Source: Lampris incognitus (Eukaryota > Chordata > Actinopteri > Lampriformes > Lampridae). From it: a stretch of 64,000 nucleotides of DNA. The translations under genes and the position numbers were made by a program. The notes under the pieces were generated by a model. That model did not search any database, had not been told where the DNA came from, and saw only the letters and a program-made list of their open reading frames with translations. Shown in pieces: positions 9,382 to 20,227 of the stretch. Location of the stretch: NCBI RefSeq assembly GCF_029633865.1, contig NC_079214.1, positions 33,084,957-33,148,956 of the forward strand, written 5' to 3'. How positions within the stretch are numbered: position 1 is the stretch's first letter; each line of letters begins with the position of its first letter.

Positions 9382-10090
9382 TCATCCACGTAGTGATGGA
9401 AATTTATTCCATGACTGTGTATAATTTGGCCAACAGGTGAAATATAAAGATAGAAAAGTAGGTACACCATATTTGATATCTGAGAATTTTGATGTAATGT
9501 TATTATAGTAGACACATTGTGTTGTTCCAGATATGTACGACCTAAGCCAAGAGAGAACTAGGTCAGAGACACCAAAATTACAATTTATTCTGTCTACTAG
9601 TATACAGTGATCAGTGGTGTCAAAGGCTGCACTGAGGTCCAGTAATAGAAGCATAGAGGTTGAATCAGAGTCCATAACAAGTAGACAATCATTTACCACT
9701 CTGGTTAGAGCCGTTTCAGTGGTGTGACGGGGCCTAAAAGCCAATTGAAAAGGTTCATATGAATAGTTTTCTTCTATAGGGGTTGAAAGTTGTTGATACA
9801 CAGCACTGCCTAGTACTTCAGTAAAGAATAGATGATTAGACTGGTCAATAGTTATTAAGAGACCCTGGACCAAGGTGCGGTTTCTTAAGTAGAAGTTTGA
9901 CCACAGCTGTCTTAAAACTGCTGGGAACAATGCCAGTAATAAGTGATAAATTAACAATGTCTAGCATTGTAGGTCCCAGAAAAGGCCAGAGGTCTTTAAA
10001 ATGTTTTGCAGGTAAAGGGTCAAGTAGGCAAGTAGTTGGTTTAGAAGCTGACATAAGCATAGTCAAAGTTATCAAGATAGATAGTCTCAA
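9382..10090 (-). pseudogene. L2-type reverse transcriptase fragment
   Basis: The RT would copy LINE RNA at the nicked chromosomal target. From 10090 down, the frame shows LLDPLPAKHFKDLWP and KTAVVKLLLKKP. A second frame (9957-9382) carries FQLAFRPRHTTETALTRV and motif A LLLLDLSAAFDTTDHCIL with its catalytic Asp, then VLSWLRSYISG. The YxDD-containing region is not intact. Several frame shifts separate the pieces, so no product is expected. Confidence 0.75.
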
Positions 10091-11165
10091 AAGCTGTAGT
10101 AACAGGGACTACCAGTGACTCATTGTATAGATATGAATTTGGTAAGACAGGATCTGCAGGTTTCGCTGGAGTTGAAGAGCTATTTCATTTCCTTTTATTT
10201 TTTTTGATCTCATCAACCTTTTTGCAGAAAAAACTCATGGGCCATGAATGGTGAGCAGCTAATAGATGGCTGCTTTTTAGTAAACTTTATCAACAGTGTT
10301 AAAGAGAAATCTAGGATCATGTTTATTAATATTGATTAAGCAAGACAGATACACTGCTTTCACAGCAGATAAAGCATGCTTGTGTTTCAATAAACACTCA
10401 TGCCAAGATAATTATAAGTGAAAACTTTCAAATTATATTTCCGCCATTTATGTTCCAGTCTCCTGCAGACCCACTTAATAGCATGTGTCTCATCATTAAA
10501 GCAGAGTGTAGGGCTCTTTAGTCACCTAGCTCTGATACTGAGAGATGCAATTGAAATGAAACTAGAGAAGGCCACATTTAAGTCACTAGTGAGATTTTCA
10601 ACAGAGTCTGTCTCTACAGTGAAAGGAGATAATACTTCAGACAGCTGTTGGCCAAATGCAGCTACAGTGGATGGACCAATGTGGCGAGTGGCAATTACAT
10701 TTGTGCATTACATTAAAATTACATTAACAGGACTGGCCAATGATGCTTCAAATTTAATGAGAAAATAATATGACACAACAGATGTGGTTGGCAAGACATT
10801 TAGATCAGAAACAGCTATCCCTTTAGATAAAACCAAATCAAGAGTGTTACCACTGCAATGATTCGACTCTTGTACAAACAGAGCAAACCCAAAAGTATCA
10901 ACAAGTACCAGAAAGGCTTTATTTGGAGGATCACCATATTCAGATGAATATTGAAATCGCCAAGAATTAGACTCTCATCAAAATGAGTAACAAGACATGA
11001 GATAAATTCTCCAAAGTCTTCAATAAATATTGGGTAAGGGCCAGGAAGTCGATAAGAGTGTCACAATATGGACTTAGAATAAGAACCTCAAGATTTGAAT
11101 TTAGTTTAAAGTTTAGAAGTTAAATTGAAATTATACTTAAGTATCAAGGCCCCTCCCCCAATTTG

Positions 11166-11384
11166 TTAATTTGTCCGAACTACATGGGCACAAGTATAGT
11201 CAGGTGGGGAAGCTTCATTTAAGGGAAGGAAAACGTTTGGTTTCAGCCATGTTTTACATATCCCAATCATACCAAAACTATGTTCAAAAATCAGTTCATT
11301 TATTAGTAAGGGTTTGGTAGACAGTGATCTGATATTTATAAAACCAAATGTAAGCATCTTGTCGTAGTGATCAGTAGTAGGCAA
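11166..11384 (-). pseudogene. L2-type APE endonuclease N-terminus
   Basis: The frame has LTFGFINIRSLSTKPLLINE and GMIGICKTWLKP, matching the start of L2 endonucleases, where the second motif is normally CETW. Here the metal-binding Glu is Lys (CKTW), so activity is lost even before the frame breaks at 11166. Confidence 0.7.
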
Positions 11385-11952
11385 AACGTCAGAGCTACCA
11401 CTAAATTAAATATTAATTGGAATTATACACTTGTACAATTAGTTGACAATTTTCACGCCCTACACTGTGGACGATATGTGGTCACACTTTTGATAACATT
11501 AGATGTTTGGTTCTGTAGATTATTAGGTGCTTTGTTGCACATTTCACCACCACCAGAGATTATTGTGATACACATATAGGAGAGAAGAGCTTGGGAGCAA
11601 TACAGCAGAGAAGGGAGACAGTCTCAATGTTATAGACCAAGCTGTCAGTCTGATAATCTTTATTATGAGAAATTCCCTGACTAGTCACATTAACTAAACT
11701 ACTTAACTCCACATCCGCAAAAGGCTAGCAGGCTCTCTAATCAACTGCAACCTGCTGAATGATAAGTCCCTAGTGTCAAACTAAACATGGATAGGGTGGC
11801 TCCATCCCCCAATAGGGTGAATGCCATCTGCTTTCAGCAGGTAAGGGCAGTCCCAGAAAGAAGGCCAGTTATCAACAAAACCAAACCGCTGCTCATTACA
11901 GTAACGATCCAGCCAGCAGTTCATTGAGGCAAGCCTACTCTACATCTCATTA

Positions 11953-12100
11953 AGTCAAGTCAATTTTATTTGTATAGCCCAATATCACAAATTACAAATT
12001 TGCCTCAGTGGGCTTAACAGCAACACAACATCCTGTCCTTAGACCCTCTCATCGGATAAGGAACAACTCCCTAAAATCATTACCCCTCAAATCATTACCC
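11953..12100 (-). repeat. LINE 3'-tail repeat ending in (TTGAC)n, inverted
   Basis: The minus strand reads 'aaggacaggatgttgtgttg' and later 'tgacttga', the same 3' region as at 41110-41617, 57585-57748 and 58430-58652. It is inserted in the L2 ORF1 region. Confidence 0.6.
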
Positions 12101-12305
12101 CTCACGGGTAAGGGACCAGAGACAATTATTCGATGCCGACACATCTTTCAGGCCAACTCAAGTGTCCTGACTAGGCTAGCTTTTGTGATCTCTGATTGCT
12201 TCATCCTAGCATTATTGGTGCCAACATAAATGACACTGTTGCTGAAAGTAGTAGTGTTGTGTGCCTAGGTTCTCTGATTCTCCGTCTGTGATGCCAGCAC
12301 CCTCA

Positions 12306-12585
12306 GACTAGAATAGAATAGAACTTAATTTGTCATTGTACAACTACAACAAAATTTGAAAGTGCAATTCTTATCAGTACAAAGATCAGTATAAAAAGAA
12401 TTAAAAAAATAAAACACACACATTCATTTCTACATTCTACTGGGCACCAACATATTGCACAAAAAGTCATGAATCAAGACTTGACAGCATTTAGTGCGGT
12501 TATGGCTCAAGGACAGAAGCTGTTCTTTAGTCTGTTTGGGGCAAAACAAGGCAGAGAGGATAGAGACTGCCAGAAATTCTGGCCC
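12306..12585 (+). repeat. Interspersed fish repeat inside L2 ORF1
   Basis: It starts 'agaatagaatagaactt', has 'tttgtcattgtaca' and 'acaaaatttgaaagtgcaatt', and ends with 'cagaagctgttctttagtct'. 60745-61530 has the same sequence of motifs. Class uncertain. Confidence 0.5.
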
Positions 12586-12829
12586 CGGGTAAACAGTGAA
12601 TCAAGGCTGGCAAAGCTTTTCTGATATAGCGTGTAATGGAGTTTCCTATCACTAGTGTGTGTTGCTTTACCCTGTTGGCAGGAGAGGGAGAGGCATGCTG
12701 GCCAGTAGGACTATCCACAGGGCTGGTAAGGGAGAAAACCGGTTTAAAGTTGGGACAGGTGACTTCAACGAAGGCCATTTGAGGAAGAAAACTAGTGAAT
12801 CTAGTGATAAAGGCACTAAGCACATAAAA

Positions 12830-13598
12830 TAGTGTAATCAGTAGGACAAATAAAGAAGTTAGAGCAGAATATAGAAGAGACGAGAGGAAGTGAATAAACG
12901 GCAGTTATTGATCTCAGAAAGCTGAATCTCACAAAGCCATAAGCCAGAAAATGGGCACTTCTCATGGTGGCTCAGTGTATAAATTAAGAAACATGAGGTC
13001 TCAGACCCTCACTTGGAGGAGATTAAATGTATTCGTGTGTGTTTCTATGTTGATAAATACATGTTAATGTTTGTGTGCACTCAGTGCTTCCTGTGTCAAT
13101 GTGTCAGGGGAGCTTAGCACCTGCTGATGAAGAAATCAAGTCGGAGAGTCCTCCTATGGTCACAAGCTGCCCCTTTACCCCAGGAGTCTTCTTCTCCAGT
13201 CTGTCGGATTGGCCTGTAGCCACTTGCCAATGCCCATCACTTGACTGGAAATATGTGTCCGTCTTTGTCTCTTTCTCTTGCTTGGGCACTTTGTCAATTC
13301 CAGTCACTCTCCTTCTCTACTTGCCTGACTGTCTCTCAGTATACTGTAATTGCTGAAATTGACAATCATACACACACACATACACAGAAATAATTTCATT
13401 TTTCACCCAGCCCCTCCTCGGAGACTGTATGTCAACTGTACACGTTTGTCTCCATCATACCATGCTTTTGCACAAATTGACTCTCAGGTTTAGTTGAGAT
13501 TAAACTGTATAGGTTTTAGACAGCACAGGAGATTACATACTTACAAGTGTTATATTCAATATTTAATCAATCGAATTATTTAAATTACTGTGAAATAT
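12830..13598. other. Intergenic DNA, nothing recognised
   Basis: No supported ORF, RNA or repeat. A short CA run lies near 13369-13388. Confidence 0.55.
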
Positions 13599-13630
13599 CT
13601 ACTACTACTTTTGGCTGTTCTTGTTAGAGG

Positions 13631-14706
13631 TCACCACAGTGGATCATCCGTTTCCATCTCTTCCTGTCCTCTGCATCTTCCTCTGTCCCACCAGCCACCT
13701 GCATGTCCTCTCTCACCACATCCATAAACCTCCTCTTTGGCCTTCCTCTTTTCCTCTTTTCCTCTTTCCGGCAGCTCCATATTCAGCATCCTTCTCCTAA
13801 TATACACAGCATCTCTCCTCCACACATGTCCAAACCATCTAAATCTTGCCTCTCTTGCTTTGTCTCCAAACCGTCCAACCTGAGCTGTCCCTCTAATATA
13901 CTCATTCCTAATCCTGTCCTTCTTTGTCACTCCCAATGAAAATATTAACATCTTCAACTCTGCCACCTCCAGCTCCACCTCCTGTCTTTTTGTCAGTGCC
14001 ACTGTCTCCAAACCATGTAACAGAGCTGGTCTTACAACCATTTGTAAACCTTCCCTTTAACTCTTGCTGGTACCCTTCTGTTGCAAATCACTCCTGATAC
14101 TCTTCTCCACCCACTCCAACCTGCCTGCACTCTCTTCTTCACTTCTCTCCTGCACTCCCTGCTACTTTGGACAGTTGACCCCAAGTATTTAAACTCATAC
14201 TCATTCGTCACCTCTACTCCTTGCATCCTCACTATTCCACTGTCCTCCCTCTCATTGACGCATAGGTATTCTGTCTTGCTCCAACTGACTTTAATTCCTC
14301 TTCTTTCCAGTGCATATCTCCACCTCTCCAGTCTCTCCTCCACCTGCAACCTACTCTCACTACAGATCACAATGTCATCTGCAAACATCATAGTCCACGG
14401 AGACTACTGCCTGATCTCATTGGTCATCCTGTCCATCACCATTGCAAACAAGAAAGGGCTCAGACCCAATCCTTGATGCAATCCCACTTCCACCTTGAAC
14501 CCATCCGTCATTCCAACCGCACACCTCACCACTGTCACACTTCTCTCATACATATCCTGCACCACTCCTACATACTTCTCCAAAACTCCCAACTTCCTCA
14601 TACAATACCACACATCCTCTCTTGGCCCCCTGTCATATGCTTTCTCTAAGTCCACAAAGACACAATATAACTCCTTCTGGCCTTCTCTATACTTCTCAAT
14701 CAACAT
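13631..14706 (-). pseudogene. Expander/RTE-like reverse transcriptase and C-terminus
   Basis: Pieces in order are YCVFVDLEKAYDRGPRED (RT motif A with Asp), GLHQGLGLSPFLFAMVMD, MMFADDIVICSES (motif C, ADD), SKTEYLCVNERE, FKYLGSTVQSS, then LEVAELKMLIFSLGVTKKD and WFGHVWRRD. Frame changes occur near 14400 and 14035 and before the C-terminal end. The key Asp residues are visible, but the frame breaks rule out a working protein. Confidence 0.75.
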
Positions 14707-15584
14707 TCACAAAGCAAACATTGCATCTGTAATGCTCTTTCATGGCATGAAAAAATACTGCTGCTTGCTGATCGTCACCTCTTCTTTTAACCTAGCTTCT
14801 ATTACTCTTTCCCATATCTTCACGCTGTGACTGATCAACTTTATACCTCTGTAGTTGCTAAAGTTCTGCACATTGCCCTTATTCCTGAAAAATTGGTACC
14901 AGTATACTTCTTCTCCACTCCTCAGGTGTCCTCTTCTAAGATTGTGTTAAACAATCTAGTTAAAAAACCCCACTGCCATCTCTCCTAAACATCTCCATGC
15001 CTCCACAGGTATGTCATCTGGACCAACTGCCTTTCTACTCTTCATCCTCTTCATAGCTGCCCTCACTTCCTTCTTGCTAATCCACCGCACTTCCTGACTC
15101 ACTATCCCCACATCATCCAAGCTTCTCTCTCTCTCATTTCTTCATTCATCAGCCCCTCAAAGTACTCCTTCCACCTTCTCAACACATTCTCCTCACTTCT
15201 CAGCACATTTTCATCTCTATCCTTGATCACCCTTACCTGCTGCACATCCTTCCCAGCTTGGTCCCTCTATCTAGCCAACTGGTACAAGTCCGTTTCTCCT
15301 TCCATATTGTCTAACCTCTCATACAACTCACCATACACATTTTCCTTTGCCTTTGCCACCACTCTCTAAACCCACACTGCATCTTCTTGTACTCCTGTCT
15401 ACTTTCTTCATCTCTCTGCCTATCCCACTTCTTCTTTGCCAACCTCTTCCTCTGTATACTTTGCTGTACTTCCTCGTTCCACCATCAAGTCTCATTGTCT
15501 TCCTTCCTCTGTCCTGATGACACACCAAGTACCTTTCTAGCTGTCTCCCTCACTATTTTTACAGTGGTTAGACTACCACCAAGA

Positions 15585-16019
15585 CTACCACCCAGGTGCC
15601 TGTCTTAACTCCTCCCTGAACTCCACACAACAGTCTTCCTTCTTCAACTTCCACCATTTGATCCTTGGCTCTGCCTTCACTCTGTTCCTCTTCTTGGTCT
15701 CCAAAGTCATCCTACATACCACCATCCAATGCTGTCTAGCTATGTTCTCCCCTGTCACCACCTTGCATTCTCCAATACCTTTCAGATTGCGCCTTCTACA
15801 TAAGATATAGTCCACCTGTGTGCATTTTCCTCCACTCTTATATGTCACCCTGTGTTCCTCCCTCTTCTTGAAATATGTATTCACCACAGCCATTTCCATT
15901 CTTTTCGCAAAATCTACCACCATCTGTCCCTCCACATTTCTCTCATTGACACCATACCTGCCCATCACCTCCTTATCACCTGTTTTCTTCACCAACATGC
16001 CCATTGAAGTCCATCCCAT
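15585..16019 (-). pseudogene. Expander/RTE-like APE endonuclease, C-terminal half
   Basis: The frame shows VDFAKRMEMAVVNTYF, the VDYILCRRRN segment and ARQHWMVVCRM, where the normal ...QHRMV holds the catalytic His. The N-terminal catalytic motifs are absent through truncation and internal deletion. Confidence 0.65.
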
Positions 16020-16073
16020 GACACTCTCTTCACCTCCAGTATACTCTTGACATACTCTTCCTTCAGAATTACC

Positions 16074-17960
16074 CTACAGAGAGAACTGGGGAGATATTAC
16101 TGCGCAATATCTCCCTAGTAATAAGTAAAATTCTCTCTGCCACTTAAACCACCACAGGGCCCAGGACAGGAGACATTTTTTTCTGCTCCTAAACAACTGG
16201 TTATACTGTACGTATACTGTACGTATACTGTACATAAAGCTAACCATATTAATACTGTATATACTCATGGTACAAAAAGTATTCTGGATAGTGACTAAGC
16301 AGAATTACATATACTAACCCCCAAAGGGAAAAAAAACAAAAACAAATAAATGCATAAATAAATAAATAAACAATAAAATGTTAAATGGGGGAAAAATGAA
16401 ATGTATAAACTAGAGAACATGACAGGCCTAAATTCCTGTCTTAGATTTAAGAAAATAATGAACATGTTTGCTGTTTCTGTTATGCACTGGTAAAGACAAT
16501 ACATGGCAGTTTATTGTCTGCTGTATTGGAACAAATGGGACAGGGGTATTAGAGGATGAAAGAAGAAGGAGCCGGCTGGCGGAGCTCAGAAATGATCCTT
16601 CCCACCCTGGTTAATTACATTGTGCAGTGCGACGTGAAAAGATGTCAGAGGGGCAGGGAAGCAGATCTTGTCCTAATGAATGGAAACAGATGGGTGATAT
16701 GGCAAGCACTGCTATTGCTAAGAACTGGGAGTTTTTGAGCAGGCCTGCACACATCCATGCACAACCATGCGCTGTATTCACTCACACATACAAGACAGAC
16801 CATAGGAGAGAAAGAGATAAAGCAAAAAAAAAGGCTAGGTCTGGCCAATTTACAGTCATACCAGGTCATATAGTTGACTTGGTTGCCTTTCTCCTTGCCA
16901 TTCTCTCATCCTCCCCTTTTAGAGGCTTCCTCTGGTCTGGCCTGTATAAAGTGAAACCTCCAATCTCTATGTCCACTCTCATGGACTCACAGAGAAGCAC
17001 TCTCTCAATAAATCAGTGAGGGCTCAGGGCTGTCCTACAATAAAACCAGCAAGTGTATAAATTCTCGCTCACAGAGTTTTTGCACCTTTACCATAAGTTT
17101 GTATTCCTGCAGACTTCAGTTGAGAGAATAACCAACAATTAATTGTGTTGTGACATTATAACAGGCAAACTACATTAGTAAATTATTCAAAAACAGAAAA
17201 CGAACAACAACGCTGCAATTAATCAAATTGTAAAATCGGGCTGTTGGTCACATAATGCATCTTGATCGTGAAAATTGCAAAATAAAACATAAAATAAACA
17301 CTCCTAAAGCTGTTAGAAGCATCTGGTAGCAACAACTGGTGTCTTGCGGTTAACGTGATGTCACAGAGTGCTGCCCCCTTTCTAGTATTTACCATTTCAG
17401 CCATTGCACCCACATACACTCATGCATTTACACAGATCACGCAGGTGATGTCATTTAAAGCCTGTTAGGGTTTAGTGGTTGGGGTTTAGGGTGGAGATTG
17501 AGATTGAGTCAGAGTGATCTCAACCTAAGTTGGCCCACCGGGAGAAATGGAGTCAGGTGAAGGAGTCAATTCAAATTGCATGCCACCTAATTGACATTGA
17601 TTCCCTAAAATCAAACAAGAAGGAATTCCGGTACCCAAAGGCAGCCATATATCAACCGAAGAAGGAGAGAACATCTTAAAAAGTGGAGGCAAAGGTGACA
17701 GTAATTAGAGAATGACTCAGAAAAGGAAAAAAAAATCTTTGAATTTGCCAGAAAGACCAAGAAATATTGAGATTGGAGAGAGAGATGAAACATGGGAGAC
17801 TCCTGCATTTCATGAATTAGTTTTACCTGAATGAGTACAGGGGTCTTGCTGCAGGGTGAAATGGAGTTGTTTAGACAGGGATATAGAGTCTAAACAGAGG
17901 GATTCCTCTGTGAGACCTCCATGCTTTATTTTCATCTCTTTCTCTCTCAAACGCTCACAA
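16074..17960. other. Intergenic DNA with small palindrome, no gene seen
   Basis: Near 16080-16130 a local palindrome 'gggagatatt'...'aatatctccc' surrounds 'actgcgc'. At 16200-16235 'actgtacgtat' is repeated in tandem. The rest has no supported ORF or known repeat. Confidence 0.55.
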
Positions 17961-17965
17961 CTAGC

Positions 17966-17986
17966 ATGCATGCATGCATGTGTTCA

Positions 17987-18032
<46 letters not shown>
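17966..18032. repeat. (ATGC)n and (CA)n microsatellites
   Basis: 'gcatgcatgcatgcatg' is followed by about 13 CA units and a short TA run. Confidence 0.9.
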
Positions 18033-18034
<2 letters not shown>

Positions 18035-18039
18035 CTAGA

Positions 18040-18475
18040 AGAACCCCGCTACAATGTAGCGGTTTGGTTATCCACCGGTCTAAATCTCCCTCCTCTTCAT
18101 CCTGCCAGCTAACCGCCTTCCCCCTGCCCCTAACCCCCCCCACACCAACTCCCTCCCCCCAAATGCTCAGAATCATCTGAAATGCCGAGAAAAGTGGTTT
18201 ACCCCCCCACACTCCAACTCGCTCCCCCCAAATGCTCAGAATCATCTGAAATGCCCAGAAAAGTGGTTTCTAGCCATTTTTAGAAAATGCATATTTTGCG
18301 TAATTATGCATAATTCTTATAATTATTTTAATTTTCTGTTATTTTTCTGGTCCTCTCTGGAACAATACCTACCACCTCCAAAAAAAATTAGGATCATAAG
18401 TGCATTTTTGCAAAAATGCATATATTTTGCATAATGCCAAAACATTTCTAAGTCCCAGAATTTTTTCTTTATATA
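18040..18475 (+). repeat. Unclassified repeat with tandem 'tgctcagaatcatctgaaat' units, left part
   Basis: The unit 'tgctcagaatcatctgaaat' followed by 'gccgagaaaagtggttt' occurs at 18163 and 18231, and again at 20132 beyond the Tc1 element. The repeat also contains 'agaaaatgcatattttgc'. The Tc1 insertion at 18476 therefore split an existing repeat, whose right part is 20116-20225. Confidence 0.6.
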
Positions 18476-20113
18476 CAGTGCATCCGGAAAGTATTCACAC
18501 CCCTTAACTTTCCCCTCATTTTTTTATGTTACAGCCTTATTCCAAAATGGATTACATTCTTTTTTTCCCCTCATCAATCTACACACAATACCCCATAATG
18601 ACAAAGTGAAAAAGGTTTTGTAGAAATTCTTGCAAATTTATTAAAAATAAAAAACTGAAATATTGCATGTACATAAGTATTCACACCCTTTGCTATGACA
18701 TTCAAAATTGAACTCAGGTTCATCCTGTTTCCACTGATCATCCTTGAGATGTTTCTACATCTTGACTGGAGTCCACCTCTAGTAAATTCAATTGATTGGA
18801 CATGATTTGGAAAGGCACACACCTGTCTATATAAGGTCCCACTGTTGACAGTGCATGTCAGAGCAGAAACCAAGCCATGAAGTCAAAGGAATTGTCTGTG
18901 GACCTCCGAGACAGGATTGTATCAAGGCACAGATCTGGGGAAGGGTACAAAAAAATTTCTGCAGCTTTGAAGGTCCCGAAGAGCACAGTGGTCTCCATCG
19001 TTCGTAAATGGAAGAAGTTTGGATCCACCAGGACTTTTCCTAGAGCTGGCCGCCCAGCCAAACTGAGCAATCAGGGGAGAAGGGCCTTGGTCAGGGAGGT
19101 GACCAAGAACCCAATGGTCACTCTGACAGAGCTCCAGCGTTCCTCTGTGGAGATGGGAGAACCTTCCAGAAGGACAACCATCTCTGCAGCACGCCACCAA
19201 TCAGGCCTTTATGGTAGAGTGGCCAGACGGAAGCCTCTGCTCAGTAAAAGGCACATGACAGCCCGCTTGGGGTTTGCCAGAAAGCACCTAAAGGACTCTC
19301 AGACCATGAGAAACAAGATTCTCTGGTCTGATGAAACCAAGATTGAACTCTTTGGCCTGAATGCCAAACGTCACATCTGGAGGAAACCAGGCACCTCTCA
19401 TCACCTTGCTAATACCATCCCTACAGTGAGGCATGGTGGTGGCAGCATCATGCTGTGGGGATGTTTTTCAGCGGCAGGAACTGAGAGACTAGTCAGGATC
19501 GAGGGAAAGGTGAATGGAGTAAAGTACAGAGAGATCCCTGATGAAAACCTGCTCCAGAGCGCTCAGGACCTTAGACTGGGGCGAAGGTTTACCTTTCAAC
19601 ACAACAACGACCCTAAGCACACAGCCAAGAAAACGAAGGAGTGGCTTTGGGACAAGTCTATGAACGTCCTTGAGTGACCCAGCCAGAGCCCAGACTTGAA
19701 CCCCATTTAACATCTCTGTAAAGACCTGAAAATAGCTGTGCAGCGACGCTCCCCATCTAACCTTACAGAGCTCGAGAGGATCTGCAGAGAAGAATGGGAG
19801 AAATACCCCAAATATAGGTGTACCAAGCTTTTAGCTTCATACCCAAGAAGACTTGAGGCTGTAATCGCTGCCAAGGGTGCCTCAACCAAGTACTGAGTAA
19901 AGGGTGTGAATACTTATGTATATGCAATATTTTAGTTTTTTTATTTTTAATAAATTTGCAAAAAATTCTACAAAACCTTTTTCACTTTTTCATTATGGGG
20001 TATTGTATGTAGATTGATGAGAAAAAAATGAATTTAATCCATTTTGGAATAAGGCTGTAACATAACAAAATGTGGGGAAAGTGAAGGGGTGTGAATACTT
20101 TCTGGATGCACTG
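18476..20113 (+). mobile_element. Tc1 element with near-open transposase
   Basis: The ends are inverted: left 'cagtgcatccggaaagtatt', right 'aatactttctggatgcactg', each flanked by TA (18474-18475 and 20114-20115). Length is 1.64 kb. Longer inner end similarity (the 'ttattccaaaatggatt' region) is seen on both sides. The transposase frame spans 18877-19896 with only two stop codons. Confidence 0.9.
18877..19896 (+). pseudogene. Tc1-type transposase, 339 codons with two stops and lost catalytic residues
   Basis: One reading frame covers the full expected length. The N-terminal paired-like DNA-binding domain (MKSKELSVDLRDRIVSRH..., second helix-turn-helix about residues 70-125, GRP hinge at 58-60) is followed by the catalytic core. 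The first Asp is present (WSDET, residue 152). The second is changed: QHNNDPKH has Asn at residue 243 where Asp is expected 90 residues after D152. TGA replaces Trp at codon 267 (19675), and TAA (19708-19710) sits exactly at the catalytic Glu, 34 residues after position 243. Two of three catalytic residues are thus gone, although the rest of the protein is well preserved. Confidence 0.85.
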
Positions 20114-20115
20114 TA

Positions 20116-20225
20116 GGTGAAAAAATCAAAGATGCTCAGAATCATCTGAAATGCTGAGAAAAGTGGTTTTTAGCCATTTTTAGAAAAATGCATATTTTGC
20201 ACATTTATGCATAATTATGCATAAC
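20116..20225 (+). repeat. Right part of the repeat split by the Tc1 element
   Basis: Carries the 'gatgctcagaatcatctgaa' unit and 'aaaaatgcatattttgca', matching 18231-18300. Confidence 0.6.
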
Positions 20226-20227
20226 CC

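Larger units (their letters stand above)
8990..12820 (-). mobile_element. L2-clade LINE, old copy with esterase, endonuclease and RT remnants
   Basis: Reading the minus strand from 12820 down, the order is: esterase-type ORF1 pieces (12640, 12220, 11820), an APE endonuclease start (11384-11166), the RT N-terminal region (10090-9845), the RT core (9957-9382) and the post-RT YLGVRF...LSFD segment (9186-8998). This is the gene order of L2/CR1-group LINEs. Many stops and frame changes show age. Two younger repeats interrupt it (11953-12100 and 12306-12585). Confidence 0.75.
11800..12820 (-). pseudogene. L2 ORF1 SGNH-esterase-like remnant
   Basis: Three blocks of an SGNH/GDSL-type esterase can be followed on the minus strand in the right order: TLVIGNSITRYI (about 12655-12620, block I with the Ser), YVGTNNAR (about 12230-12207, the GxND block), and ADGIHPIG (about 11831-11808, the Asp-x-x-His block). 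Esterase domains are known in ORF1 of CR1/L2-group LINEs. A 0.28-kb repeat (12306-12585) lies between blocks I and III, and a LINE-tail repeat lies at 11953-12100, so the ORF is destroyed. Confidence 0.6.
13600..16073 (-). mobile_element. Expander/RTE-like LINE copy b, 5'-truncated
   Basis: The 3' end is at the left, with the (AGT)n tail and the family 3' sequence. Going up the minus strand: C-terminal domain (14041-13631), RT with FADDIVICSES (14391-14032), RT motif A region FVDLEKAYDRGP (14706-14404), linker (15528-15328), and endonuclease C-terminal half (16019-15585). The 5' end stops in the endonuclease at about 16073. Near 16018 the frame jumps from EVKRVS to the DFNGHVGE region, so about 170 bp of endonuclease is deleted. 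Confidence 0.8.

Noticed and set aside
13119..13136. Hammerhead core CTGATGA followed by GAAA
   Set aside because: The two boxes are separated by only one or two bases, no stem II is possible and flanks do not pair.
18877..19677. Host gene of 266 residues
   Set aside because: It is the front part of a Tc1 transposase inside paired inverted ends.
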